This document shows, one piece after another, positions 35,749-47,533 of a stretch of DNA of 64,000 bases (position 1 is its first letter; each line of letters starts with the position of its first letter). A model generated the notes under the pieces. It saw only the letters and a program-made list of their open reading frames with translations. It was not told the origin of the DNA and made no database searches. The position numbers were made by a program, and so were the translations under genes. This DNA is from an uncultured Ilyobacter sp. (GTDB lineage Bacteria > Fusobacteriota > Fusobacteriia > Fusobacteriales > Fusobacteriaceae), in contig NZ_OY764866.1 in NCBI RefSeq assembly GCF_963668515.1, forward strand, positions 310,001 to 374,000, written 5' to 3'.

Positions 35749-35996
35749 CTAAGGAGCACAGACAACCTTCTCTATTTATTTGGTATTGTCCTTTTGTCAA
35801 AGGCGCGTAAGCAACTATTGACAAAAAGGCCAGGTGAACGCAAGTGAACGTGGTCACCATTACCAGCATGGACATTGGAAACTATATAGTAGAGAAATCA
35901 ACATTTAATTTTTTTTCTGACGAAATTTCCGAGAATGAATTTATTTCATTTGAAGTAAAATTTGTCAAGAAAGAGAGTTAGCTGATGAACAATTTA
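35749..35996 (+). other. 16S-23S internal transcribed spacer, no tRNA
   Basis: The 248-base spacer has no tRNA gene. It holds the 3' arm of the 16S processing stem (35761-35798) and the 5' arm of the 23S stem (about 35868-35893), which is complementary to 38931-38956. Confidence 0.85.
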
Positions 35997-38928
<2,932 letters not shown>

Positions 38929-39032
38929 AATCTACTATATAGTTTTGAATGCCCATGGCAGACAATAAAATATGATATCTTATGTTAATTTGAGTGTGGA
39001 TTATTTCATGCGCAGAATTGATAGTTAGATAA
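38929..39032 (+). other. 23S-5S spacer with 23S processing stem arm
   Basis: TCTACTATATAGTTT at 38931-38945 is the exact complement of the stretch at 35879-35893 before the 23S gene, and pairing extends through AATGCCCATG. This is the pre-23S processing stem. Confidence 0.8.
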
Positions 39033-39151
39033 CAGCTTGGTGAGAATAGCTGTAGGGGTACACCTGGTCACATTCCGAACCCAGAAGTTAAGCCTGCATA
39101 CGCTGAAAGTACTTGAGGGGCAGCCCTCCGGGAGGATAGGTACTTGCCAAG
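39033..39151 (+). rRNA. rrf: 5S ribosomal RNA
   Basis: About 119 bases, with closing stem CAGCTTGGTGA / TTGCCAAGCT and the conserved ACCTGGTCACATTCCGAAC and AGAAGTTAAGC blocks. Exact ends are uncertain by a base or two. Confidence 0.93.
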
Positions 39152-39164
39152 CTTTTATATATGT

Positions 39165-39240
39165 GCTTCCATAGCTCAGTTGGTAGAGCGCGCGACTGTT
39201 AATCGCGTTGTCGCTGGTTCGAGTCCAGCTGGAAGCGCCA
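39165..39240 (+). tRNA. tRNA-Asn (GTT)
   Basis: A 76-base cloverleaf: acceptor GCTTCCA/TGGAAGC, discriminator G, encoded CCA, anticodon GTT in CGACTGTTAATCGCG. It is cotranscribed after the 5S gene. It is the tRNA read by the three T-box leaders at 41.6-44.1 kb. Confidence 0.96.
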
Positions 39241-39370
39241 TTTTTTTATTTTTTGGACTTTTTAAAAGAATTATAAAAAGTTGTAAAAAAAATTACTTTT
39301 TAAGAAAACTTTGCGACATATTAATTTATGGTATAATTACATAAAAAATTCCTGACTGGAGTGTGAATAG

Positions 39371-40624
39371 ATGAAAATAGAAAAGCAAAGTATGTATTAT
39401 GAAAAAATGTCTCTAGAGAAAAGACTGAGTATGGATAAAGAAATAAAAAAAAATAAGGCCAGAAGGCTTGTAATATGGATATGTCTGGGAATTTTTATTG
39501 GTATAAGTCTTTTAAATATAGTGAGTGCTAGTTTCTACTCGGCGACCTACAGTTATAGAGGTGGTTCATCTTTCCAGTTTTTAGTAAAGCATTTTATCTG
39601 GTTTGTTGTTGCTATAGTGACATTTGTGATAACGAATAAGATCCCCTATACTTTTTATAAAAAAAAGCCAACAATAAGATTTGCCCTCATAATTTCTATA
39701 CTCCTTTTGTTGGCTGTTTTAATAGGAGCCAAGGTTGCTCCCAAATTAGTTCCTGTGATAAATGGAGCCATAGGATGGATAAGATTAGGCCCCTTTAGTG
39801 TACAGCCAGCTGAATTTTTGAAAATTCCTTATATAGTAATTTTGGCAAAATTGTTTGAAAATGGTGAAAAAAAGGATTTTAAAAATGGTGAAATAATAAT
39901 AAACACAGTGCCTATATACTTTTTATTTATTTTTTTAATAATAATGCAAGGTGACCTGGGAACGGTAATTCATTATACATCAATACTATTTTTTATGCTT
40001 TTTCTGTCTAAAATATCCAAAAAAATAGTAGCAGGTTTTATAGGTGTTGCATCGGTATCACTTGTATCAGGTTTAGGCTATGTCAATTATTTTATAAACG
40101 ATACCCAAGGGTTAGGATATAGGGTGAAGAGAATCAAGAGCTACCTCGACGGTTTATTACAAGGTAAGTATGGAAATGATGTAGGATACCAAGTGGGACA
40201 ATCTCTGATAGCAATGGGAAGCGGGGGGATATTCGGCAAGGGATATGCTAACGGTGTCCAAAAATACAGCTATCTTCCAGAGATACATACAGATTTCATA
40301 TTAGCTTCTTTAGGTGAGGAGTGGGGCTTTGCAGGAGTTCTGTTAATAATGATTTTATTTTATACTATATTTAGCCTGTCTATGACTATCGCTGCCGAAT
40401 CAAGAGATTATTTCGCAAAGTACCTTGTGGCTGGAATGGCAAGTCTTATTTTTACGCAGCTTTTGATTAATTCATTTGTTGTGACAGGGCTGATGCCAGT
40501 TACTGGAATCCCATTTCCGATATTCAGTTACGGAGGGAGTTCGCTGATAACTGTTTTTGCCGCACTGGGAATAGTATTAAATGTCAATAAAAAAAATCTA
40601 CTTGAAAAATACGGAGCTTATTAG
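39371..40624 (+). CDS. RodA/FtsW-family peptidoglycan glycosyltransferase (SEDS)
   Basis: A 417-residue protein with about 10 membrane segments after a charged 30-residue cytoplasmic start. SEDS motifs are present: GAIGWIRLGPFSVQPAEFLK, GSGGIFGKGYANG, PEIHTDFILASLGEEWGF and TGIPFPIFSYGGSS. These proteins polymerise lipid II with a partner class B PBP, RodA in elongation or FtsW in division. RodA and FtsW cannot be told apart safely here and no partner PBP gene is adjacent. The start ATG at 39371 lies 12 bases after GGAGTG. Confidence 0.92.
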   Translation: MKIEKQSMYYEKMSLEKRLSMDKEIKKNKARRLVIWICLGIFIGISLLNIVSASFYSATYSYRGGSSFQFLVKHFIWFVVAIVTFVITNKIPYTFYKKKPTIRFALIISILLLLAVLIGAKVAPKLVPVINGAIGWIRLGPFSVQPAEFLKIPYIVILAKLFENGEKKDFKNGEIIINTVPIYFLFIFLIIMQGDLGTVIHYTSILFFMLFLSKISKKIVAGFIGVASVSLVSGLGYVNYFINDTQGLGYRVKRIKSYLDGLLQGKYGNDVGYQVGQSLIAMGSGGIFGKGYANGVQKYSYLPEIHTDFILASLGEEWGFAGVLLIMILFYTIFSLSMTIAAESRDYFAKYLVAGMASLIFTQLLINSFVVTGLMPVTGIPFPIFSYGGSSLITVFAALGIVLNVNKKNLLEKYGAY

Positions 40625-40749
40625 TAAAATTTCATTTATATAAAAAGTTAGGTATAAATAATTTTTTAAAGATATGTATTTTTTCTAAAACACTAAAGTT
40701 AACTCTTAATTTTTTTAATAATTATGTTATAATAACTAGAGGTGACTTT

Positions 40750-41523
40750 ATGAAAAAAACAACTTTTTTAGGAATTTTTATTTTGTTTTTTACTGTTTCT
40801 AGTGCCAAATTTTTATTTTTTAAAGATGATGAAAGTAAAACAACTCTGAGGGTAGGAGTTGCTTCTAACTCTAATTCAGAAATTTTTAACTTTATAAAGA
40901 ATAATTTTAAAGATGAAGAATTTGAGCTTGAAATCGTGCACTACTCAGACTATATTCAGGCTAATATCGATCTTTTAGAGGATGTCATAGATGTAAATTA
41001 TTCCCAAAATAAAGATTTTTTAAATTTATATAATACCGAACACAACACCAATATTGTTTCCTATGGGGATATATATTTTGAAAGAATGGGGATATATTCA
41101 AAAAAATATAGCAGCATAAAAGAGTTTAAAAATATTGTCATCGCAATTCCAAACATTGAAAGCGATAAGGTTCGAGCTCTAAAACTTCTAGAAACTACGG
41201 GTCTAATAAGGTTGAATGACGAATATCAAATTTTGGAAAACCCCAGAAATATAAGGCTTTTAGAAATCAGTCCCAAATATCTGCTAAGAGTAATGGAACA
41301 GGCAGATGCAATAATTGCAAAGGAAAATGAGATTTTTCAAAGAGATGATGATTCTCTTGAAAACTCACTATATCTGGAAGAATACAATGAGAAATACATA
41401 AATGTTCTTGCTGGAAAATATAAAAGCAAGAAAAAAAAGCAGATAAAAAGGTTATATCAACTATTAAAGTCAAGTGAAGTTAAGCATATGATTGGTAAAA
41501 AATATAAGAGAATTATTATCTGA
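40750..41523 (+). CDS. NlpA/MetQ-like substrate-binding protein, orphan
   Basis: A 257-residue exported protein of the NlpA (MetQ) family. After a hydrophobic N-terminus (KKTTFLGIFILFFTVSSAKF) come LRVGVASNS, INANYSQ-like DVNYSQNKDFLNLYN, and YSKKYSSIKEFKNIVIAIPN with RALKLLETTGLIRLND, typical of methionine-binding lipoproteins. There is no lipobox cysteine, so it is either secreted or held by an uncleaved signal anchor. No metN/metI transporter genes adjoin. The C-terminus is unusually lysine-rich (KYKSKKKKQIKRLYQ). An AGAGGTGAC site precedes the ATG. Confidence 0.75.
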   Translation: MKKTTFLGIFILFFTVSSAKFLFFKDDESKTTLRVGVASNSNSEIFNFIKNNFKDEEFELEIVHYSDYIQANIDLLEDVIDVNYSQNKDFLNLYNTEHNTNIVSYGDIYFERMGIYSKKYSSIKEFKNIVIAIPNIESDKVRALKLLETTGLIRLNDEYQILENPRNIRLLEISPKYLLRVMEQADAIIAKENEIFQRDDDSLENSLYLEEYNEKYINVLAGKYKSKKKKQIKRLYQLLKSSEVKHMIGKKYKRIII

Positions 41524-41540
41524 ATAATTTAAAATAGTAT

Positions 41541-41569
41541 TTGACAATGATATAAATACTGTGTATAAT
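41541..41569 (+). promoter_or_regulatory. promoter of the asnB T-box transcript
   Basis: TTGACA at 41541 and TATAAT at 41564, spacer 17 bases, about 30 bases before the first T-box leader. Confidence 0.85.
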
Positions 41570-41599
41570 AACTCTAACTTAAAAAGAATAATTTACAAA

Positions 41600-41867
41600 A
41601 GCTAAGAAGAGGAGAGTAACTTAGGGAAGTAGTTTAAGCGAGCCGGTTATGGTGTGAGTCCGGCAACGAAGCCTTTAGTGAAGAACACCTTGGAGCCGCC
41701 ATCTGAAAGTCTGTAGAGATTAGTAGGCGTGGACGTAATTGCTGCGTTAAAGCAAAAGGTATCGAGTGCGTATAAAAGCAGCTCCGTACTTTCTTGAAAT
41801 TTCAATTGAAATTTCCATTTGAAGGAAGGTAAAGCTCTTTGTATATGTGTGCAAAGAGTTTTTTTTA
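41600..41867 (+). ncRNA. T-box leader 1, asparagine-specific
   Basis: The leader has the T-box order: AGAGTAAC at the base of stem I, GCGAGCCGGTTATGGTGTGA (distal stem I), specifier loop GTGAAGAACACC with AAC (Asn codon) in the specifier position, AGTAGGCGTGGACGTAAT (stem II/III region), CGTTA, then AAAAGGTATCGAGTGC paired with CAGCTCCGTACTTTC as the antiterminator. It ends in the terminator AGCTCTTTG/CAAAGAG with a T-run. Uncharged tRNA-Asn should favour readthrough into asnB. The tRNA-end-binding bulge reads AGGT instead of the usual TGGN. Confidence 0.85.
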
Positions 41868-41890
41868 TTAAAAAAAGAATAATTTACAAA

Positions 41891-42157
41891 AGCTAAGAAG
41901 AGGAGAGTAACTCTAGGAAGTAGTTTAAGCGAGCCGGTTATGGTGTGAGTCCGGTAACGAAGCCTTTAGTGAAGAACACCTTGGAGCCGCCATCTGAAAG
42001 TCTGTAGAGATTAGTAGGCGTGGACGTAATTGCTGCGTTAAAGCAAAAGGTATCGAGTGCATATAAAAGCAGCTCCGTACTTTCTTGAAATTTCAATTGA
42101 AATTTCCGTTTGAAGGAAGTTAAGGCTCTTTGCACATGTATGCGAAGAGCTTTTTTT
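41891..42157 (+). ncRNA. T-box leader 2, asparagine-specific (tandem copy)
   Basis: This is a near-identical direct repeat of leader 1 with a period of about 291 bases, directly before asnB. Specifier AAC and the antiterminator half AAAAGGTATCGAGTGC are unchanged; differences are confined to a few single bases and to the terminator loop (GGCTCTTTG...CGAAGAGC then T-run). The copies must be read through in series to transcribe asnB. Confidence 0.87.
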
Positions 42158-42192
42158 ATAAAAAATAAGTTATCAAAAATAGGGGGTAAATT

Positions 42193-43773
42193 ATGTGTGG
42201 AATCATGTATTATTCAGGGAAAGAAGCGGAATTATTAGGATTTGAGAAAAGTTTTGAGAGAATTGTGTATAGAGGACCTGACTCTACAGAGATATTAAAA
42301 GACAAAGGTGTATGGGGATTCCACAGGTTATCAATAATGGATCTTAGCAATAGCGGAATGCAGCCTTTTATGCTAGACGGAAGCATTGCCATATGTAATG
42401 GTGAGATATACAACTTTAGAAAAATAAAAGAGGACCTTCAAGATAAATATAAATTCCACTCAGAAAGCGACTGCGAAGTACTGATCCCTTTGTATAAAGA
42501 GATGGGTGTAGAGATGTTTAAATATCTAGATGCAGAATATGCTATGGTTATGTATGATGCCGAAGCCGATGAAGTAATAGCAGCTAGAGATCCGATAGGT
42601 ATAAGACCACTTTTTTACGGTTATTCCAAAGCTACAAAAGAGATAGCCTTTGCAAGTGAGGTAAAAAGCTTAATTGACTTCTGTGAAGATGTAGCTGCCT
42701 TTCCTCCAGGACATTATTATAAAGGTGGAGAATTCGTATGCTATAGAGACATGACAAAGTATACGAAATTCATCGACGGAGATCTTGAAGAGATAACAGA
42801 AGGGATAAAAGAAAGGCTTGAAGCAGGAATAATAAAGAGATTAGATTCTGACGCACCAGTTGGATACCTATTAAGTGGAGGTTTAGATTCGAGTTTAGTT
42901 TGTGCAATTGCTCAGAGAAATCTTGAAAAACCTTTAAAGACTTTTGCCATAGGAATGGAAAAGGATCCTATAGATCTTAAATATGCCAAAGAGGTAGCCG
43001 AGTATCTAGGAACAGAGCATACAGAGGTAACTATCAGTGAGAAAGATGTTTTAGATAACTTAAAACATGTGATATACTGTCTTGAAACTTGGGATATAAC
43101 AACTATAAGAGCAAGTATGGGAATGTATCTTGTTTGTAAATATATAAGAGAAAACACTAATATCAAAGTTCTATTAACAGGTGAAATCAGTGACGAAATA
43201 TTTGGATATAAATATACTGACTTTGCACCAAGTGGAGAAGAGTTCCAGAAAGAAGCAGAAAAAAGACTTAGAGAGATCTACATGTACGACGTACTAAGAG
43301 CTGACAGATGTATCTCAGCAAACTCTCTAGAGGCCAGAGTTCCTTTTGGAGACTTAGATTTTGTAGATTATGTAATGGGGATCAATCCTGAAAAAAAATT
43401 AAATACATACAACAAAGGTAAATACCTTCTAAGAAAGGCTTTTGAAGGTGGAGACTACCTTCCAAACGACATTTTATACAGAGAAAAAGCGGCCTTCAGT
43501 GACGCTGTAGGACATTCACTAGTTGACTGTATCAAGGCATTTGCTGAGGAGAAGTACTCTGATGAAGATGTTGAAAAGGCAAAAGAAAAATATGCTTACG
43601 GGACTCCATTTACAAAAGAATCACTCCTATACAGAGATACCTTTGAAGAATTCTTCCCAGGTAAAGCGGAGTTAATAAAAGATTTTTGGATGCCAAATAA
43701 AGAGTGGGAAGGATGTAACGTAGACGACCCTAGTGCAAGAGTATTATCAAACTATGGTGACAGTGGAAAGTAA
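42193..43773 (+). CDS. asnB: asparagine synthase (glutamine-hydrolysing)
   Basis: A 526-residue enzyme. It begins MCGIMYYSG, giving the N-terminal nucleophile Cys2 of class II glutamine amidotransferases, with RGPDST, GFHRLSIMD and CNGEIYN. The synthetase domain has the pyrophosphate loop LLSGGLDSSLV (about residues 226-236), LLTGEISDEIFGY and SLEARVPFGD. It converts aspartate, ATP and glutamine to asparagine, AMP and glutamate. It starts at 42193 after GGGGG. Two Asn T-box leaders in series precede it, so it is induced when tRNA-Asn is uncharged. Confidence 0.96.
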   Translation: MCGIMYYSGKEAELLGFEKSFERIVYRGPDSTEILKDKGVWGFHRLSIMDLSNSGMQPFMLDGSIAICNGEIYNFRKIKEDLQDKYKFHSESDCEVLIPLYKEMGVEMFKYLDAEYAMVMYDAEADEVIAARDPIGIRPLFYGYSKATKEIAFASEVKSLIDFCEDVAAFPPGHYYKGGEFVCYRDMTKYTKFIDGDLEEITEGIKERLEAGIIKRLDSDAPVGYLLSGGLDSSLVCAIAQRNLEKPLKTFAIGMEKDPIDLKYAKEVAEYLGTEHTEVTISEKDVLDNLKHVIYCLETWDITTIRASMGMYLVCKYIRENTNIKVLLTGEISDEIFGYKYTDFAPSGEEFQKEAEKRLREIYMYDVLRADRCISANSLEARVPFGDLDFVDYVMGINPEKKLNTYNKGKYLLRKAFEGGDYLPNDILYREKAAFSDAVGHSLVDCIKAFAEEKYSDEDVEKAKEKYAYGTPFTKESLLYRDTFEEFFPGKAELIKDFWMPNKEWEGCNVDDPSARVLSNYGDSGK

Positions 43774-43776
43774 CCC

Positions 43777-43806
43777 TTGACAAAGAAGTTTACCCTAAAG
43801 TATAAT
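43777..43806 (+). promoter_or_regulatory. promoter of the third T-box transcript
   Basis: TTGACA at 43777 and TATAAT at 43801 with an 18-base spacer, only a few bases after the asnB stop. Confidence 0.8.
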
Positions 43807-43823
43807 TACCCTATATAAATAAA

Positions 43824-44076
43824 GGCCATGAAGAGGAGAGTAACTTTAGGAAGTAGTTTGAGCGAGCCGGTTATGGTGTGAGTCCGGTAACGAAGTCTCT
43901 AGTGAAGAACACCTTGGAGCCGCCATCTGAAAATCTTTGAAAGATTAGTAGGTATGGACGTAATTGCCGCGTCAGAGCAAAAGGTATCGAGTGCTCGTGT
44001 AAGTATCTCCGTACTTTCTTGGATTTTATACTGGGAAAGCTGAGCTCTTTGCGTATACTCGCAAAGAGCTTTTTTA
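43824..44076 (+). ncRNA. T-box leader 3, asparagine-specific
   Basis: It has the same elements as leaders 1 and 2: GAGAGTAAC, GCGAGCCGGTTATGGTGTGA, specifier loop GTGAAGAACACC with AAC, AAAAGGTATCGAGTGC with CTCCGTACTTTC, and the terminator AGCTCTTTGC/GCAAAGAGCT then T-run. It is more diverged from the first two, for example in the segment after the bulge. It controls the DUF896 gene and asnS. Confidence 0.87.
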
Positions 44077-44096
44077 TATGGAATGGAGGAATAATT

Positions 44097-44291
44097 ATGG
44101 ACATGAAAGATATTATAAAAAAGGTCAATTATTATGCTGGAGAAGCAAAAAAAAGAGAATTGACAGAGGAAGAAAAAATAGACAGACAAAAATACAGAAA
44201 TATGTACCTTGAGAAATTTAAGGCACAGGTCAAAGGTCACTTGGATAATATAAAAATAGTGGACGAGAATGAACCTAAATATAAAAATTAA
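44097..44291 (+). CDS. DUF896 (YnzC-like) small protein
   Basis: A 64-residue soluble protein with the DUF896 pattern: IIKKVNYYAGEAKKRELTEE, EEKIDRQKYRNMYLEKFKAQ and a final LDNIKIVDE. These are short two-helix proteins of unknown role; Bacillus YnzC is the best known. I chose the ATG at 44097 with TGGAGGA 7 bases upstream; a longer frame from 44019 would lie inside the T-box terminator. It is the first gene behind T-box 3, with asnS 81 bases downstream. Confidence 0.88.
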   Translation: MDMKDIIKKVNYYAGEAKKRELTEEEKIDRQKYRNMYLEKFKAQVKGHLDNIKIVDENEPKYKN

Positions 44292-44372
44292 AACAACAAA
44301 CCAATCTAGAGTGAAAACTTAAAGAAATACAATCAGAAACAGAAATATATTAAAAATGCATTGGAGGATGAG

Positions 44373-45764
44373 ATGGAAAAAACTTTAGTAAAGAAACTCT
44401 ATAGAGAAACTGAAAATTTTCTCGGAAAAGAAGTTGTTATATCAGGATGGGTAAAAAAAATAAGGTCTCAAAAGAAATTTGGATTTATTGAAATAAATGA
44501 CGGGTCTTTTTTTAAAGGGATTCAGGTAGTATTTGAAAGTGAACTCGATAATTTTGAGGAAATTTCAAAGGCATCTATTTCATCTACTCTTGTTGTTAAG
44601 GGTAAACTTGTAGAATCTCAGGGGAAGGGACAGTCTATAGAGATTTTAGCAAGTGATGTGGAGATATTTCAAAAGGCCGACCTTGATTTCCCACTTCAAA
44701 ATAAAAGACACTCTTTTGAGTTTTTGAGAACTATTGCTCATCTTAGACCCAGGACAAATACATTTTCTGCAGTATTTAGAGTCAGATCGGTTCTAGCTTA
44801 TGCGATTCATAAATTTTTTCAAGAGAACGATTTTGTATATGTACACACTCCGATTATCACAGGGGCAGACTGTGAAGGTGCAGGAGAGATGTTTAGAGTT
44901 ACAACATTAGATTTGGAAAATGTTCCTAAAACTGAAGATGGTTCCATAGACGAAGCAAAAGATTTTTTTGGGAAAGAGACTAATCTCACTGTAAGCGGGC
45001 AACTGAATGTGGAGACCTACTGTGCCGCTTTTAGGAATGTATATACTTTTGGACCCACTTTCAGAGCCGAAAACTCAAATACATCAAGACACGCTTCTGA
45101 ATTCTGGATGATCGAACCTGAGGTAGCTTTCGGAGACCTCGGAGTAAACATGGAGCTTGCAGAGGCCATGGTAAAATATGTTATTAAGTATGTAATGGAT
45201 GAATGTCCTGAAGAAATGGAGTTTTTCAACAGCTTTATAGAGAAAGGCTTATTTGAAAAACTAAACAATGTACTGAACAATGATTTTGGAAGAGTTACTT
45301 ATACTGAGGCGATAGATATTCTTGAAAATTGCGGGAAGAAATTTGATTTCCCTGTGGAATGGGGGATCGACCTTCAGAGTGAGCATGAGAGATACTTAGC
45401 TGAGGAACACTTTAAAAAGCCTATATTTGTAACTGATTATCCAAAGGATATAAAAGCGTTTTATATGAAAATGAACGAAGATGATAAGACTGTAAGGGCA
45501 ATGGATCTGCTAGCTCCAGGTATAGGGGAGATTATAGGTGGGTCTCAGAGAGAGGACAATCTTTCCCTACTAGAAAAAAGAATGGAGGAAATGGATCTTA
45601 ATAAAGAGGACTACACTTTTTACACAGATTTGAGAAGATATGGAAGTTTTCCTCACTCAGGATTTGGGCTAGGATTTGAAAGAATGATGATGTACATAAC
45701 TGGAATGACTAATATAAGAGACGTAATTCCTTTCCCGAGAACACCTAAAAGTGCTGAATTTTAG
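44373..45764 (+). CDS. asnS: asparaginyl-tRNA synthetase
   Basis: A 463-residue class II synthetase: OB-fold anticodon domain (residues about 15-105, [20 protein letters not shown]), motif 1 region [14 protein letters not shown], motif 2 [20 protein letters not shown], and motif 3 [15 protein letters not shown]. The residues around SEFWMIEPE and the absence of the AspRS insertion support Asn. It charges tRNA-Asn, the ligand of the T-box upstream. I chose the ATG at 44373 with TTGGAGG in front; a TTG at 44361 is within that ribosome site. Confidence 0.95.
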   Translation: MEKTLVKKLYRETENFLGKEVVISGWVKKIRSQKKFGFIEINDGSFFKGIQVVFESELDNFEEISKASISSTLVVKGKLVESQGKGQSIEILASDVEIFQKADLDFPLQNKRHSFEFLRTIAHLRPRTNTFSAVFRVRSVLAYAIHKFFQENDFVYVHTPIITGADCEGAGEMFRVTTLDLENVPKTEDGSIDEAKDFFGKETNLTVSGQLNVETYCAAFRNVYTFGPTFRAENSNTSRHASEFWMIEPEVAFGDLGVNMELAEAMVKYVIKYVMDECPEEMEFFNSFIEKGLFEKLNNVLNNDFGRVTYTEAIDILENCGKKFDFPVEWGIDLQSEHERYLAEEHFKKPIFVTDYPKDIKAFYMKMNEDDKTVRAMDLLAPGIGEIIGGSQREDNLSLLEKRMEEMDLNKEDYTFYTDLRRYGSFPHSGFGLGFERMMMYITGMTNIRDVIPFPRTPKSAEF

Positions 45765-45780
45765 AAAGAGAATTATAATA

Positions 45781-45809
45781 AAAGATGCCGGTTAACCGGC
45801 ATCTTTTAT
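45781..45809 (+). terminator. rho-independent terminator of asnS
   Basis: AAAGATGCCGG and CCGGCATCTTTT pair around TTAA, followed by ATT. Confidence 0.88.
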
Positions 45810-46019
45810 TGTAATTAGATCAGGCAGTTATCTAAATTAAGGTCGTATTTTAGAACAGATATTGGACTTTAATTTTGGATAAAAATACGGTGATTAGAAG
45901 CAAAAATACCCTATAAACTTTTAATTACTGGATTATTTGAAGTATATGATTACTATAATTTTACTTTTTAAACTGTTTTTGGTATAATTTTTTAGAATAT
46001 CTTTAGAAGGGTGAAATAT

Positions 46020-47048
46020 ATGTTTGGTTTTATATGGGGGGTAACACTGTTTCTTTTGATTTTTTATCTGATGACAGGAACCAGTGAGAAAAAAATAAAA
46101 AGAAAAATAGATAAAACCCTTACCTTTCCAGGGGTATGGTACCGAGAAAAAATGGTAGAATGGGAATGGGAGTCAGAGGCTCTTCCTTTTAGCAAGGATA
46201 TAAAAATAAGAGTAAGATATATAAAAAGTTTCTGTACAGGGGAGGATATGAGATATATTGTCATGTCCCCGAGGATACTAAAAGAAAAAAAATATCCCTG
46301 TGTATTTCTTTTGCATGGCATAAGGGACAGTGCAGATGACTGGCTTGAGAGAGCCAAAATCATAGAAAATTATGAAGGACTCCTGCATCGTGGGAAAATA
46401 GGTGAGATGATTTTGGTCATGCCTGATTCTGGTTATAACGGAGAGAGCTGGTATGCTGATTTTATAAAAAGGAAATCACATGATTATGAGAGTTATTTTA
46501 TGAAAGAACTTCTTCCTAAAATAAGATCAGAATATCCAGTTGGAAGTATTGGGATAGCAGGATTTTCAATGGGAGGTCACGGAGCCTTAAAGATTGCCTT
46601 AAGGAATATAGAGGAGTTTAAGGCTGCAGGAAGTTTTGCAGGGGCCATAAGTCTTATAAGGCTAGCCGTTAACAGGAGAGTAATGAGGGCAATAAGAATG
46701 TTGTATGTGCCCCAGTTTATTTTTGGAGAAGGTGACGGCCGTCATTTTGTGCAGGTTTTTGGTTCCTGGGGCCATCAAATAATAAAACAGGATCCTTACT
46801 CTCTCATAAAAGCTTACGGCAGAAAAAATCCTCATAAGTTGAAGGACAAGTATTTTTATCTCAGTGTAGGGGACGAGGACAAGGAGCCATATCTCATGCT
46901 GCAGCAGTGGATAGACGTTGTAGGGAGGCTGAAGAAGTATGGATTTAACTATAATGCCCACCTCTATAGGGGGGAGTCTCATTCTTGGAACTATGTGGCT
47001 AAGGATCTTCCCAACCTTCTGAAATACTTTTATGATAAACTTAAATAA
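46020..47048 (+). CDS. membrane-anchored esterase, alpha/beta hydrolase (esterase D/PF00756 type)
   Basis: A 342-residue protein with an N-terminal membrane anchor (GFIWGVTLFLLIFYLM) then an esterase-D-like alpha/beta hydrolase. The oxyanion-hole region is PCVFLLHGIRDSADDW. The nucleophile elbow is GFSMGGHGALK, an aspartate lies in YFLSVGDED-like FYLSVGDEDKEP, and the catalytic histidine is in ESHSWNYV. I chose the ATG at 46020, with AGAAGGGTG upstream; a GTG at 46011 overlaps that site. Substrates may be acylated sugars or lipids. It stands alone, followed by tRNA genes. Confidence 0.83.
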   Translation: MFGFIWGVTLFLLIFYLMTGTSEKKIKRKIDKTLTFPGVWYREKMVEWEWESEALPFSKDIKIRVRYIKSFCTGEDMRYIVMSPRILKEKKYPCVFLLHGIRDSADDWLERAKIIENYEGLLHRGKIGEMILVMPDSGYNGESWYADFIKRKSHDYESYFMKELLPKIRSEYPVGSIGIAGFSMGGHGALKIALRNIEEFKAAGSFAGAISLIRLAVNRRVMRAIRMLYVPQFIFGEGDGRHFVQVFGSWGHQIIKQDPYSLIKAYGRKNPHKLKDKYFYLSVGDEDKEPYLMLQQWIDVVGRLKKYGFNYNAHLYRGESHSWNYVAKDLPNLLKYFYDKLK

Positions 47049-47088
47049 GCTTTAGATTTCATATTTTTGTGAAACCATAAAAAAACTT

Positions 47089-47117
47089 TTGACAAAGTTA
47101 TAGAGTTATGATATTAT
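47089..47117 (+). promoter_or_regulatory. promoter of the tRNA-Lys/tRNA-Leu unit
   Basis: TTGACA at 47089 and TATTAT at 47112 with a 17-base spacer, about 57 bases before tRNA-Lys. Confidence 0.8.
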
Positions 47118-47173
47118 CATATCTGTTGTTTCAATAAAGAAAGCGACCAAATTTACAGGTATGATAATAATAT

Positions 47174-47249
47174 GCGTCACTAGCTCAGTTGGTAGAGCAC
47201 ACGACTTTTAATCGTGTTGTCACAGGTTCGATCCCTGTGTGACGCACCA
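47174..47249 (+). tRNA. tRNA-Lys (TTT)
   Basis: A 76-base cloverleaf, acceptor GCGTCAC/GTGACGC, discriminator A, encoded CCA, anticodon TTT in CGACTTTTAATCG. Confidence 0.96.
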
Positions 47250-47256
47250 CTCAAAC

Positions 47257-47340
47257 GCGGGGGTGGCGGAATTGGCAGACGCGCTAGACTTAGGATCTAG
47301 TGTCTTTGACGTGGGAGTTCAAGTCTCCCCCTCCGCACCA
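47257..47340 (+). tRNA. tRNA-Leu (TAG)
   Basis: An 84-base class II tRNA with a variable arm, acceptor GCGGGGG/CCTCCGC, encoded CCA, anticodon TAG in AGACTTAGGATCT. It follows tRNA-Lys after 7 bases. Confidence 0.95.
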
Positions 47341-47350
47341 ACTAGAATTT

Positions 47351-47380
47351 AAAACAGCTTTTCGGAGCTGTTTTTTTTTA
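47351..47380 (+). terminator. rho-independent terminator of the tRNA pair
   Basis: AAACAGCT and AGCTGTTTTTTTT form the stem around TTTCGG-type loop bases. Confidence 0.85.
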
Positions 47381-47533
47381 TTATCTTTTTTATAGTGATG
47401 ATAGTTTGGGTTGGTGATTTTTTAAAAAAGTAGGATTGGATCTAGATTTCAAGTATATCATTGAGTATAAAGAAGTCAATATGAGCTGACATTATTTTGA
47501 TTAACACTTTTCAATAAAAATGAGGTGAATATA

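Noticed and set aside
39144..39344. 66-codon frame covering the tRNA-Asn gene
   Set aside because: It overlaps 5S and tRNA-Asn; not a protein gene.
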